Assembly (NCBI RefSeq): GCF_047301505.1
Contig: NZ_CP154840.1
Coordinates: forward strand, 2,418,001 to 2,482,000
Length of the DNA: 64,000 nucleotides
Source: Lysinibacillus_B sp031181585
GTDB taxonomy: Bacteria > Bacillota > Bacilli > Bacillales_A > Planococcaceae
Direction: 5' to 3'
Below, in pieces: positions 26,472-35,743 of the stretch. The notes beneath the pieces were generated by a model. That model worked only from the letters and a program-made list of their open reading frames with translations. It searched no databases and had not been told where the DNA came from. How positions within the stretch are numbered: the stretch's first letter is position 1; each line of letters opens with the position of its first letter. The translations under genes were made by a program, and so were the position numbers.

Positions 26472-27139
26472 TCGCGCATCACATACCCTACGCCACGAAC
26501 TGTTTCAATATAAGGAGGTTCTTTCGTCATAAGTTTAGCGCGCAAATGGCGGATATAAACATCTACCACATTTGTTTCTACTTCTGTATCGTAGCCCCAG
26601 ACTGTTTCGAGTATAAGCTCACGGGTGCATACTTTATTTTTATGCTCTACTAACAGCTTTAGTAAATCATATTCCGTACGGGTTAGTTCAAGCTTCTTTC
26701 CCTCAAAATATACTTCATAGGCTGTTGGATCAATGATCAGCTTGCGGACAGTCAGCTTGTCATCACTTTGCGCTGCAGGGTGAATCCTTCTGAAAATTGT
26801 ACGGATGCGTGCTAACAGCTCTTCAATCGCAAACGGCTTAACGATATAATCATCAGCCCCTGCATCAAGACCAGCCACACGGTCCATTACTGCATCACGA
26901 GCTGTCAGTAAAATAATCGGTACATCTGATTCCCGTCTAATTCTTCTGCATAATTCAATGCCATTCAATCCAGGAAGCATTACATCTAATAAAAGACAAT
27001 CAAAATGCCCTTCTAAAGCAGCATTTAGCCCCTCCCTTCCATCGTAGCAAACCTTCACTTCGAATTGTTCATGACGAAGCTCTAATTCTAAAAAACGAGC
27101 AATACTTTTCTCATCTTCCACTAGTAATATCTTTTTCAC
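26468..27139 (-). CDS. OmpR-family response regulator (ArlR-like)
   Basis: A 223-residue regulator with a receiver domain (phospho-acceptor Asp in LLLDVMLPG, switch Lys in IVKPFAIEELLAR) and a winged-helix DNA-binding domain (ELTRTEYDLLKLLVEHKNKV, VDVYIRHLRAKL). The GTG at 27139 was preferred over one six codons upstream because AAGGAAGAGG lies directly before it. It is co-transcribed with the kinase. Confidence 0.9.
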   Translation of the reverse strand: MKKILLVEDEKSIARFLELELRHEQFEVKVCYDGREGLNAALEGHFDCLLLDVMLPGLNGIELCRRIRRESDVPIILLTARDAVMDRVAGLDAGADDYIVKPFAIEELLARIRTIFRRIHPAAQSDDKLTVRKLIIDPTAYEVYFEGKKLELTRTEYDLLKLLVEHKNKVCTRELILETVWGYDTEVETNVVDVYIRHLRAKLMTKEPPYIETVRGVGYVMRE

Positions 27140-27228
27140 AAAATCCTCTTCCTTCACAAAAAAATGTTTACAGTTCCTTCACCCCGGATAAATAAGTAAT
27201 GCAAGGCACCTCAGACTATATGCATCAC

Positions 27229-27269
27229 AAAAGGCTGTGTGTTAAGGATAACTTAACACACAGCCTTTT
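27229..27269. terminator. Strong intrinsic terminator
   Basis: An 18-bp perfect inverted repeat (27229-27246 with 27252-27269) around GGCTGTGTGTTAAG, with A- and T-rich ends. It lies just after the diguanylate cyclase gene and before the two-component operon's start on the same strand. Confidence 0.9.
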
Positions 27270-27282
27270 TGCTTTCAAAAAA

Positions 27283-29313
27283 TCATTCATAAAACTTTAC
27301 ACTATTTTTCCTTATTAATTTCGCTTTATATAAAGACTGATCTGCCTTTTCTAACAATGTGCCTAATTCTTCCCCATGCTCCGGAAACAGAGAAATACCC
27401 ATTGAAGCTGTTGGACTAAAATGATGTTCATTAATGAACCATCCTTCTTGTAAGTTATGCTTGACACGTTTTATAAAATCTTGAATGAATTCTATTCGTT
27501 TCTCGGCAGCTTGAGGCAACTTCGGCAGCAAAACGATAAATTCATCACCGCCTATTCTGCTGACTATATCTTCAATAGTCACCGCTTTTAACAGTGCCTG
27601 ACTAAACTGTCGAATAAATTCATCCCCAATATCATGCCCATATTCATCATTTACTACTTTAAAGTCATCGCCATCTATATACACAACAGCTATTGATTCA
27701 TGATGCAATCTAGCTTGTTCCACTAGGTGAGGAAACTCTCTATTTATATAACGGCGGTTTGGCAGATTGGTTAGGCTATCATGGTACGCCAGAAACATAA
27801 GCCTGCTTTCCTGTTCTTTCCGGTGGGTTATTTCCCGAGATAGCATGATGATTTGATTCATACCATAGTCATTGTCCTCTAAAGCCACTTTATAATGCCC
27901 CTCTGTCCAAAATAGTGCGCCATTTTTTGTTTTCAGCTTCAATTCGACCATTTCTTCTTTTCCGCTCTTATGTAGGTTGTCAAGGATCTTACGCCATTTA
28001 GGAATACTTTCTTTATCTAAAAATTTGCAGTAAAATTTACCAAGTAATTCTTCTTCCCGATAACCAAGCATGCGCATATAAGAAGGCGATGCATAGCTTA
28101 TAATACCGGCCTCATCAGTAATGATTATGAAGTCATTTGTGTTTTCCGTAATCATCCGAAACGTACGCTCAACATTGCGAAGCCGGGCCATTGCCTGTTT
28201 CTTTTCTGAAACATCAAAATGGATGCCCAAATACTGTACGACTTGCCCATCTGCATTCGAAAGCGGAATGATTGTTGTTTCGCTCCAATATGGTACACCA
28301 AATTTATTGCGATTGCATATCTCACCTCGCCAAACCTTTCCACTGCTAATCTTCTGCCACAAATCTCGGTAAAACCCGGCAGGATGGTAGCGTGAGTTTA
28401 CAATACGATGGGTGCTGCCTATCAACTCTTCCCTTGAAAAACCGGAACGTTCGATAAATCGGGTATTGATATCCACTATATTCCCCTGCAGGTCTGTTAG
28501 GGAAATATCAGCTGTCTTATTCATAGCACGTTTTAAAATTTCAAGACCGTGTGTCATCTCACGAAGCTCTCTTTCCTGATTTAGGAACTTCGTCACTTCC
28601 TGCAATATAATAAAAATTGCAGCAACTTCCCCATCTTCAACAAGCGGTGCAAATGTAGCTGTAAAGCTGCGTTCGCCTCCTGCCAAGCTTTTAAGTTTCA
28701 GCAATCTTGTGTAAAACTGGTCACCAGCGGGAGCATTTATTACGAAATCCTTCAGGTCCTTTAAAGTACGTTTATCCAACAAATTCAACTGATGAAAATC
28801 TTTATGCCGCACTTGTTCAATATCCAGCTGGAATGTCTCCAGGAAAGAACGATTCGCTTCAAGAAGCTTCCAGTCTCTTGAGATGAGAATGGTTGAGAGG
28901 AATGTTTTAAAAAAGATACTCCGCATAAATAAATATTTATCTTGAAAGTCCCGATCAAAGGCAATTTCCTTCGTAATTGTTAAAATATACCTTTCACTAT
29001 TTATAATTATCGGCGTAACAGAAGACTCATACTTTCTCACTTCTTCGCCAACCGGAGAATAGTCTTGAAACACTTGCGGCTCATCTGTTTTCAAAGCGGC
29101 ATTATAATATTTTAAAATCAATTTTGCGTAATCGCGAGAGATCAATTCCGTCAGTTTTTTACCAATGACAAGCTGATTAAAGACGGTATTTGCTGCAGGA
29201 TTTGTATAAACATAGATGTAGTCATCATCTGATTTTTTGCACAAAAAAACAAAGTCCCTGCTTTTTTTAAACAATAGATCTAATTGTCTTTCATCAAGTA
29301 CCGTCGCTGTCAT
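27283..29313 (-). CDS. Multi-PAS diguanylate cyclase (GGDEF)
   Basis: A 676-residue cytosolic protein. About four PAS-like domains fill residues 1-500 (for example LTDLQGNIVDINTRFIERSG and ITDEAGIISYASPSYMRMLG, each with PAC-type ends). The C-terminal GGDEF domain has an intact RIGGDEF active site with the upstream DSLTNLPNRR and DGDDFKVVND. It should make c-di-GMP. No RxxD inhibitory site is at the usual place before GGDEF. It has no membrane helix, so its PAS domains likely sense a soluble cue or bound cofactor. Single gene. Confidence 0.92.
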   Translation of the reverse strand: MTATVLDERQLDLLFKKSRDFVFLCKKSDDDYIYVYTNPAANTVFNQLVIGKKLTELISRDYAKLILKYYNAALKTDEPQVFQDYSPVGEEVRKYESSVTPIIINSERYILTITKEIAFDRDFQDKYLFMRSIFFKTFLSTILISRDWKLLEANRSFLETFQLDIEQVRHKDFHQLNLLDKRTLKDLKDFVINAPAGDQFYTRLLKLKSLAGGERSFTATFAPLVEDGEVAAIFIILQEVTKFLNQERELREMTHGLEILKRAMNKTADISLTDLQGNIVDINTRFIERSGFSREELIGSTHRIVNSRYHPAGFYRDLWQKISSGKVWRGEICNRNKFGVPYWSETTIIPLSNADGQVVQYLGIHFDVSEKKQAMARLRNVERTFRMITENTNDFIIITDEAGIISYASPSYMRMLGYREEELLGKFYCKFLDKESIPKWRKILDNLHKSGKEEMVELKLKTKNGALFWTEGHYKVALEDNDYGMNQIIMLSREITHRKEQESRLMFLAYHDSLTNLPNRRYINREFPHLVEQARLHHESIAVVYIDGDDFKVVNDEYGHDIGDEFIRQFSQALLKAVTIEDIVSRIGGDEFIVLLPKLPQAAEKRIEFIQDFIKRVKHNLQEGWFINEHHFSPTASMGISLFPEHGEELGTLLEKADQSLYKAKLIRKNSVKFYE

Positions 29314-29470
29314 GCTTACACCCCACTACTATCTTTCTTTACTCTAAATAAGAAAAGCGCAGGTCGCTGCTGGAACCTGCCGCTTACACTTTTGCCGCTA
29401 ACTGAACTTCTGTCTGTAACAGCAGGAGCAGTCTCGGCAAGATTTTTTAGACATTTCGATTCTCGAAAAC

Positions 29471-30448
29471 TTATGCTTTTCCGTCTATTAAAAATTCAGT
29501 TGTTTGTTCCTTTACAAATTGTATACACTCTTCATATTCTACTTGTTCCATTGTAGATTCACAATGCTTCCAATTGAAAATATCTTCGTTGACTTCTAAT
29601 GTATAGCTTGCTGTGACTGTAGCATTGCCGATAAGGAGCAACTGGTAACCTTCATCTGTCTTCTCTACAACACATTTTACAAAACCACCTGGATTATATA
29701 CCGTCACTTCATTTGAAGAAACAATACCATTTAAATTTGCCACTAAGGCAGAAGCTGTCATAGCTGTACCGCATGCATTTGTAAAACCAACACCTCGCTC
29801 ATACGTTCGAACATAAATGGAGTCCTCCCCCATTGGATACACATAGCTTACATTCACGCCATCTGCACAGTATTCATTGTCATGATTTAAATAATGCGCT
29901 AATAAAAATTGGTGAGATTGATGTTTAATATAATACTCTCCAACTATTCCAATTAAATGAGGATTGGGAACAGATACCGCTGTGAATCGAATAGTAGGAG
30001 AGAATTCTTCCATCACTTCATGAACAATCTGTTCTTTTCCCTTATATACCATTGGCAATGAATTTAGTTCAAACGAAACAGGAGAAATTTCCACTGAATA
30101 TGTCGGCAGTTCCTTAAATAAAGGATTTTCTTTTTTTACTTTCAAATCTGCTTTCATCGTTTCAATAATTGCCTCTTCAACTTGAAGTTTTTCGCATATG
30201 TATCTAGCAACACAGCGCAGTCCATTACCGCACATAGAGGCTTCTGAACCGTCCGCATTAATAACACGCATTTTCGCATCTGCATGAGAAGAAGGACATA
30301 CAAGCAGCAACCCATCTGCCCCGCTTTCGTTCCCTTCCTCACATAGCCAGCGTGCCAGCTTTACCCAATCAAATTCCTGTTCATCCTTTGTTTCGTATAA
30401 ATAAAAAGTGTTGCCTGAACCATGTACCTTTAATAACTTTATTTCCAT
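29471..30448 (-). CDS. dapF: Diaminopimelate epimerase
   Basis: A 325-residue epimerase that converts LL- to meso-diaminopimelate for lysine and peptidoglycan synthesis. Both catalytic Cys are present: C73 in SMCGNGLRC and C226 in TNACGTAMTA. The start KLLKVHGSGN is typical. It is about 40 residues longer than the usual enzyme, mostly at the C-terminus. GGGAGG precedes the ATG. It stands alone here. Confidence 0.93.
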   Translation of the reverse strand: MEIKLLKVHGSGNTFYLYETKDEQEFDWVKLARWLCEEGNESGADGLLLVCPSSHADAKMRVINADGSEASMCGNGLRCVARYICEKLQVEEAIIETMKADLKVKKENPLFKELPTYSVEISPVSFELNSLPMVYKGKEQIVHEVMEEFSPTIRFTAVSVPNPHLIGIVGEYYIKHQSHQFLLAHYLNHDNEYCADGVNVSYVYPMGEDSIYVRTYERGVGFTNACGTAMTASALVANLNGIVSSNEVTVYNPGGFVKCVVEKTDEGYQLLLIGNATVTASYTLEVNEDIFNWKHCESTMEQVEYEECIQFVKEQTTEFLIDGKA

Positions 30449-30784
30449 ACGTATTGTCGCCTCCCCAGAGTTATGTATTTATATTATCCTGTATCAGAAA
30501 ATCGTTCAAATATTGTTTTCTTTCATTTTCTTATATTTCTGAATTTAATAATAATTTACGAGAAATTTACGTTTTTTTCGAGCGATAATATTGCTTTAAA
30601 CACTAATTTTAATGTAGAATAAATTATCTACTATGTTATTTCGATATTGTGTTTTCATAAGCAAGATAGAGGGGAAACTAACGGTAATACGATAGTTCGA
30701 CGTCTATTTCTTTTAGGTTGGAATCGAGTTCGAAATGAATGCCTAACACTAGGCCTACATTATCCTAAAAAGGAGGCGTTTCGC

Positions 30785-31333
30785 ATGTTAAAACATCGAG
30801 ATCTTCATGAAACAACTGAGCTATACAATTTACTTTCACACCCTGCTGTATTTCCTTACGTTCGTCAAAAAGCAGCTTCTGCTGAGGAATACTTGTTTAT
30901 GACGAAACAATTAATCGAAGAAGAACAACAAGGGAAGACCATTTCCCGCACCATAACGGATGATTGGGGTCAGCCGATTGGGACAATAAGTATATTCGAC
31001 GTGCAAGATGGCGCCGGTTTCCTTGGTACCTGGATAGGTAAGCCATATCAAGGCAAAGGCTATAATCAAAAAGCGAAATACTTATTCCTCTCCGAGCTAT
31101 TCTACGAATACGACTTCCACACTGTCTTCCTACGCATCCGAAAAGAAAACGACCGTTCCAGAGCTGCTGCATTAAAACTGCCATACGTTGTAGATGCAAA
31201 TGAATCACATCCTGCACTTTACGCCGAAATCAATGCCGGTGAACTTCAATTTAACCTTTATAAAATTCCTAAGGACCTCTTCTACCTAACAACAGCGCAC
31301 GAGCGTGCTGAAGAAGAAGAACAGGCTATGTAA
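30785..31333 (+). CDS. GNAT-family N-acetyltransferase
   Basis: A 182-residue protein of the RimJ/RimL type. The acetyl-CoA-binding pattern reads TWIGKPYQGKGYNQKAKYLFLSE, followed by RIRKENDRSRAAALKLPY. The target is unknown. The reading frame is open for 46 codons further upstream, but an AAAAAGGAGG site just before ATG 30785 marks the true start. It has its own promoter in the gap after dapF, which is divergent. Confidence 0.88.
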   Translation: MLKHRDLHETTELYNLLSHPAVFPYVRQKAASAEEYLFMTKQLIEEEQQGKTISRTITDDWGQPIGTISIFDVQDGAGFLGTWIGKPYQGKGYNQKAKYLFLSELFYEYDFHTVFLRIRKENDRSRAAALKLPYVVDANESHPALYAEINAGELQFNLYKIPKDLFYLTTAHERAEEEEQAM

Positions 31334-31522
31334 TAAATTCATCTCAATATTGCGTTTCAATATATACCCTTCGACTTTTATGGGGAGCACAAGAAAGTGA
31401 ATGCTTGTGCTCCCTTTCCCATATCGTACGTCTCTTATGGGCTAACCCCGGTGTGTTTTCTATTATCGTATGCCAACATTGCTAGAATGCCATTTTTACA
31501 GCCTCCCATAAACAAAGAAAGA

Positions 31523-31557
31523 GCTGCCATTATGTGCAAAAGCCACACATAATAGCA
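31523..31557 (-). terminator. Likely terminator of murG-type gene
   Basis: ATTATGTG (31529-31536) pairs with CACATAAT (31546-31553), extended by three further pairs past one mismatch. The minus-strand T-tract after it is weak. Confidence 0.45.
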
Positions 31558-31565
31558 ACCCTTAA

Positions 31566-32642
31566 CTATTTTTCATATTGTGTAATAAGCGTAACCATTT
31601 CTTTTGGTGTTTTCGGCTGTTCGGCATCAAGCATCTTATCAATAATTTCTTCCTCATCCCGGATAAGTGCCTCAATCGACTTCATAAATGTTGACTTTGT
31701 CAGCATCTCTTCTTCAAGCACATGAGCAAACCCTTGCTTTTTAAATAAATTCGCGTTTAAAATTTGATCGCCGCGGCTTTTGGCGGCTGATAATGGAATT
31801 AAAAGCATCGGCTTCCGCAAAGCTAAAAATTCAAAGATGGAATTAGAACCTGCTCGAGAAACAACTAAATTTGAAAGGAACAGCAAGTCAGAAAGCTCAT
31901 CTGTTACATATTCGAACTGGCAATACCCTTCGATGTTACGCAGAGATTCATCAACGTTCCCTTTACCGCAAAGGTGAACAATATTAAACACCGGCAGCAG
32001 CTGGTTTAAATTTTCCCGCAAAGCTTCGTTTAACACGGCAGAACCTAAGCTTCCACCCATAACAAGCAGGACCTTTTTCGTCGGTTCAAACCCGCATATT
32101 TTTAATGCACGCTCCTTATCTCCTTCGAAAAGCTGCTGACGAATAATTGAGCCGGTGCACGTCGCTTTATCGCTTGGCAGATGCTGCATAGTTTCCTTAA
32201 AAACCGTAAACACATGCGACGCAAAAGGAAGAGCAATTTTGTTGGCTAATCCTGGAGTAACATCCGATTCATGAACGACAACCGGTACATTGGCCATTTT
32301 TGCAGCAATCACTACAGGAACAGATACAAACCCTCCTTTTGAAAAGATGATGGTAGGTTTTACTTTCCTTATAATTGAAAATGCCTGTCCTACTCCTGCC
32401 ATTACCCGAAACGGATCAGAAAAATTCTTTAAAGAAAAATAACGACGCAGTTTCCCGCTTGCTATTTCATGATAAGGTACTTGCGGAAACGTATCGCCGA
32501 TAAGTTCTTTTTCGATGCCATCTCGGGAACCGATATAATGTACTTCGTATTCTTGAGCAAGTAATTCAGGAATGATTGCCTGATTGAGCGAAACGTGTCC
32601 TGCTGTCCCTCCGCCCGTTAAAATGATTGATTTTTGCTTCAC
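31566..32642 (-). CDS. murG: MurG-type UDP-GlcNAc transferase
   Basis: A 358-residue GT28 glycosyltransferase. The N-terminal GGGTAGHVSLNQAI loop and C-terminal VSRAGSNSIFEFLALRKPMLLIP match MurG, which adds GlcNAc to lipid I to make lipid II at the inner membrane face. The GTG at 32642 was chosen because AGGAG is 7 bases upstream; the ATG two codons earlier is too close to it. It lies away from the usual dcw cell-wall cluster, so it may be a second MurG copy, as in the Bacillus cereus group. Whether another copy exists cannot be seen here. Confidence 0.88.
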   Translation of the reverse strand: MKQKSIILTGGGTAGHVSLNQAIIPELLAQEYEVHYIGSRDGIEKELIGDTFPQVPYHEIASGKLRRYFSLKNFSDPFRVMAGVGQAFSIIRKVKPTIIFSKGGFVSVPVVIAAKMANVPVVVHESDVTPGLANKIALPFASHVFTVFKETMQHLPSDKATCTGSIIRQQLFEGDKERALKICGFEPTKKVLLVMGGSLGSAVLNEALRENLNQLLPVFNIVHLCGKGNVDESLRNIEGYCQFEYVTDELSDLLFLSNLVVSRAGSNSIFEFLALRKPMLLIPLSAAKSRGDQILNANLFKKQGFAHVLEEEMLTKSTFMKSIEALIRDEEEIIDKMLDAEQPKTPKEMVTLITQYEK

Positions 32643-32850
32643 AAACATTCTCCTAACTTCTATAAACCTTCTATTTAGATCAATTTAATTCTTAAAGTAT
32701 ATGAATTTTTCCCGATTTTTATACATTACTGTTCGACAGCAATCTACTGATAGATTCAAATGGAATTGGGCCGTTCCAATTTTCATTGTTTTTAGGCCCA
32801 TAACGCTCATTTTAGCATAATTTCGCACTTAACAAAACAATCGAATGAAA

Positions 32851-32880
32851 AAAGACAAAATCACTTCAGATTTTGTCCTT
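32851..32880 (-). terminator. Intrinsic terminator
   Basis: AAAGACAAAATC (32851-32862) pairs with GATTTTGTCCTT (32869-32880), and on the minus strand a run of T residues follows. It directly follows the coding remnant at 32879-33004. Confidence 0.75.
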
Positions 32881-33004
32881 AATAGAGGATTCCTGTCTGT
32901 TCAATGGATAATTCAGAGGTTATCTTAATTACCGGTTCAGCATTAGTATCATGCCATGATCCTTTATAATATAACAGAGCAGCTGCTCCAATTTTCTCCC
33001 TTAC
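32879..33004 (-). pseudogene. Possible coding remnant before terminator
   Basis: The minus strand has a protein-like stretch reading GAAALLYYKGSWHDTNAEP and SELSIEQTGILY, ending in a stop that overlaps the terminator. It lacks a normal start codon with ribosome site, and stop codons lie just upstream. It may be the end of a gene broken near the adjacent IS insertion, or a small peptide gene with an unusual start. The family was not recognised. Confidence 0.3.
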
Positions 33005-33128
33005 CCTTTATTAAAACTTACTGAGTACATATCTATAAAAAAAGCCACAAAGAAAGCCGTATGATATGCTCCCCATTAGGTAGACAGATTAAAAAATAAA
33101 ATCTGTTTATCAAATGGGGAGTTTTTGC

Positions 33129-33329
33129 ATGCCTAAAAAATCATTTTCACCGGAAATTAAAATCTTAGCACTTCAATATTTAGAAGAAGGTCGTCATACG
33201 CTTCAAGAAATCTGTACGATGTTTTCAGTAAACATGACAACCCTACAAGTATGGCGCGCCGTTTATAAATTTGGCGGAGTAGAAGCCCTAACACGCCCTG
33301 AAAAAATAAGGTGTACCCAGAGGAATTGA
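33129..33329 (+). pseudogene. OrfA, N-terminal piece
   Basis: ATG 33129 follows GGGGAG. The piece starts MPKKSFSPEIKILALQYLEE, the first helix-turn-helix of OrfA. At 33301-33306 a run of six A residues shifts the frame; with seven A residues it would continue straight into the next piece. It ends after a few out-of-frame codons. Confidence 0.7.
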
Positions 33330-33808
33330 AGCGGCGTGCGGTAGAAGATTATTTATCAGGAAACTATTCCAAGTTCGATCTTATAGCTAAGTATGGGATT
33401 AGCAGTCTATCGGTGTTCAATACTTGGTTAAAATTCTATACTAGTCATAGTAAATTAAATGATCCGGGTAAAGGAATGAGCCAACCTATGACTAAAGGAA
33501 GAAAAACAACCGTAGAAGAACGCATTGAAATCGTAAAAGCTTGCCTAACGAATGGTAAGAATTATCAAGAAACAGCGACACAATATGAGGTGTCCTACCA
33601 ACAAGTGTATCAATGGGTACGTAAATTTGAAAAGGAGGGTGAACAGGGCTTAGCGGATCGCCGTGGGCGAACAAAGCTGGGAGAAGAGCGTACACCGGAA
33701 GATGAACTGCGTTTAAAAATCCAACAGATTGAACGTGAGAATGAACGTTTACGTGCTGAAAATCTACTGTTAAAAAAGTTAGAGGAAATCGAAAGGAGGG
33801 ATCGTTAA
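33311..33808 (+). CDS. OrfA, main piece (two HTH domains and coiled coil)
   Basis: Continues OrfA with two further helix-turn-helix domains (ELKRRAVEDYLSGNYSKFDL and RIEIVKACLTNGKNYQETAT) and a coiled coil (RENERLRAENLLLKKLEEIE). Its apparent GTG start at 33311 is a product of the upstream frameshift. The A-AAA-AAG slip site at 33772-33778 leads to OrfB. Confidence 0.75.
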   Translation: MYPEELKRRAVEDYLSGNYSKFDLIAKYGISSLSVFNTWLKFYTSHSKLNDPGKGMSQPMTKGRKTTVEERIEIVKACLTNGKNYQETATQYEVSYQQVYQWVRKFEKEGEQGLADRRGRTKLGEERTPEDELRLKIQQIERENERLRAENLLLKKLEEIERRDR

Positions 33809-33927
33809 GCAAGATTCGTATTCAGCGCCGTTATATCGCAATCCGGGAGCTGGCGGAGAATGAAAGCTTATCCATTGTATTATTATGTGACGTCGCTAAC
33901 GTTTCACGTGCAGCCTATTACAAGTGG

Positions 33928-34701
33928 TTGAATCGCCAGCCCACAGCACACGAAATGGAAAACCGACGGTTAATGAACTCGATTCAGCATTTATACACAC
34001 AGGTGGATGGCATTTATGGATACCGCCGCATTACCATGACCATTAATCGTCAGCGAGAAAAAGAAGGGTTAACGAAAGTGAATAAGAAACGCATTTACCG
34101 CCTGATGCAAATTTGTGGTCTGGAAGCGGTTATTCGTCGTAGACCAAAGCGCTACCGTAAGGTAAAGCCAGATTACATAGCGGAGAACATTCTAGCACGT
34201 GAATTTACGGCAGAAAAACCAAATCAGAAATGGTGTACGGACGTAACTGAATTTAAGTATGGGAACGGGAAAAAGGCCTATTTAAGTGCCATTATCGATC
34301 TCTATGACAAATCAATTGTAAGTTATGTATTAGGTCATTCAAATAATAACGACCTTGTGTTTAAGACCGTAAGACCAGCTATCCGTCAATTGTCTAAAGA
34401 TGAATTTCCCCTTTTACATAGCGACCGTGGTTATCAATATACATCGAGAGAATTTAAGCAAATCATTGAAAAGGCAGACATGATACATAGCATGTCTAGA
34501 GTGGGTCGCTGCATCGATAATGGACCAATTGAAGCGTTTTGGGGGACATTAAAAGTAGAGAAGTATTATTTACATAAATACGAGTCTTATGAAGTGTTAA
34601 AGCACGCCATTAATAAGTACATAGAGTTCTACAATAACGAACGTTACCAAGAAACATTAAACGGCTTGAGTCCCCTGGAATACAGGGCTCAAGCCGCTTA
34701 A
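33928..34701 (+). CDS. IS150-type transposase OrfB
   Basis: The DDE catalytic core is intact: Asp in CTDVTEFKY, Asp in LHSDRGYQY and Glu in GPIEAFWGTLK. The frame is open back to 33778, so the enzyme is probably made as an OrfAB fusion by -1 shifting. TTG 33928 is only the first possible start in the frame. With OrfA broken, new transposition would need the shift at 33301 to be repaired or bypassed. Confidence 0.88.
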   Translation: MNRQPTAHEMENRRLMNSIQHLYTQVDGIYGYRRITMTINRQREKEGLTKVNKKRIYRLMQICGLEAVIRRRPKRYRKVKPDYIAENILAREFTAEKPNQKWCTDVTEFKYGNGKKAYLSAIIDLYDKSIVSYVLGHSNNNDLVFKTVRPAIRQLSKDEFPLLHSDRGYQYTSREFKQIIEKADMIHSMSRVGRCIDNGPIEAFWGTLKVEKYYLHKYESYEVLKHAINKYIEFYNNERYQETLNGLSPLEYRAQAA

Positions 34702-34772
34702 AGCATTTTTATTATTTCCACTGTCTACTTGACAGGGGGGCAGTTCAGTAACCTCTCTGCAGCTCTTTCCTA

Positions 34773-35675
34773 TTAATCAATTTCATGAACTTTGATTTGC
34801 TGAATGTCCTCTCCAATAATAACCAATTTGGCTGGCATATGGACAAATTCAGGAAGCCACTGTACCATTCCATAAGCATATTGGAACAGCATAGGATTTT
34901 TTATTCCATCTATCGGCACATATCCTTTCATCCGATAGACGGTCTCTGGCAGCTCTTTTACCCATGATTCAAACTCCTCTTGGGTAAAAGATCGGTTGAA
35001 TTCAACCAGGCGGGAGCCTAAATTGAAGCTTTTCCCAATCTTTGCAGAGATAATTCCCTCTTTATCTACCCTTGCAGTTGACTGCATATTTTGTAATAAG
35101 TTCAACGGAACCTTTCCATTTGTCGTTTGCAGGATAAATGCATTCGTGTTAAAACTCTGCAGTTCATAGACTACCTGAGCCTGCTCTGCTTCTGTCAGCA
35201 GGTCCATCTTATTAGCCAGCAGCAAATGTGCATGACGAATTTGTTCCATGAATAGCGAACGGGCCTGTGGTGACAGGCCTGTCCGGTTCAGCCAAAGCTT
35301 GCCGTCAGCCACGGTTACGATTCCCTTTATATTAAGCTTTTCTGCAAAAAGGGGCGAATAAACTGCATCCAGTGCCTCCACAGGATGAGCAGCTCCTGTC
35401 GTTTCAATAATTAAGACATCGAAATCAGCATCGTGGAGCAAAGACTGAATTTGTGCCTCTGTTTTCTCAGCCCCGGAACAACAAATACATCCTTCAAGCA
35501 TTTCTTTTAATGGAATATCTTCATCTACAGCCTGCGAGTCAAAATTCAATTTCCCAAGCTCGTTCATAATAACAGCCGGCTTCATCCCCTGCTCTTTCAA
35601 TTGGCGAATGACATCTGTAAGCATAGATGTTTTACCGCTCCCTAAAAAACCACTAAATAAATATACATCCTTCAT
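34773..35675 (-). CDS. CobW/COG0523-family G3E GTPase
   Basis: A 300-residue P-loop GTPase with Walker A GFLGSGKT, the metal-binding GCICCSG (CxCC), switch region IIETTGAA and NKMD for guanine recognition. A short C-terminal CobW_C-like domain follows. Such proteins insert or shuttle metals, often zinc, into client proteins. No Zur box was recognised and no clear client gene is adjacent, so the metal is unknown. Confidence 0.88.
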   Translation of the reverse strand: MKDVYLFSGFLGSGKTSMLTDVIRQLKEQGMKPAVIMNELGKLNFDSQAVDEDIPLKEMLEGCICCSGAEKTEAQIQSLLHDADFDVLIIETTGAAHPVEALDAVYSPLFAEKLNIKGIVTVADGKLWLNRTGLSPQARSLFMEQIRHAHLLLANKMDLLTEAEQAQVVYELQSFNTNAFILQTTNGKVPLNLLQNMQSTARVDKEGIISAKIGKSFNLGSRLVEFNRSFTQEEFESWVKELPETVYRMKGYVPIDGIKNPMLFQYAYGMVQWLPEFVHMPAKLVIIGEDIQQIKVHEID

Positions 35676-35695
35676 TCCTCACACTTCCTCTATAG

Positions 35696-35724
35696 AAAAG
35701 AGCTGACAATACGCCAGCTCTTTT
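35696..35724. terminator. Intrinsic terminator
   Basis: AAAAGAGCTG (35696-35705) pairs perfectly with CAGCTCTTTT (35715-35724), between the protease gene's end and the start of the CobW gene on the same strand. Confidence 0.8.
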
Positions 35725-35743
35725 TTGGTTATTCAGTTACTTA

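Larger units (their letters stand above)
33062..34747 (+). mobile_element. Second IS150-group insertion sequence (orfA frameshifted)
   Basis: A 1686-bp element. Its left end (TGATATGCTCCCC) and the complement of its right end (TGAACTGCCCCCC) form imperfect inverted repeats that also share GTAGACAG inside. A 3-bp target duplication GTA lies at 33059-33061 and 34748-34750. It encodes a frameshifted OrfA and an intact OrfB joined by A-AAA-AAG (33772-33778). It differs from the first element in sequence and in having a longer, three-HTH OrfA. Confidence 0.88.

Noticed and set aside
30647..30784. 46-codon upstream extension of the GNAT gene
   Set aside because: A strong AAGGAGG site marks ATG 30785, and the extension is not GNAT-like.
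33062..34747. Second IS also sitting in a terminator loop
   Set aside because: The joined flanks give only a short 5-bp stem, so the pattern seen for the first element is not supported here.
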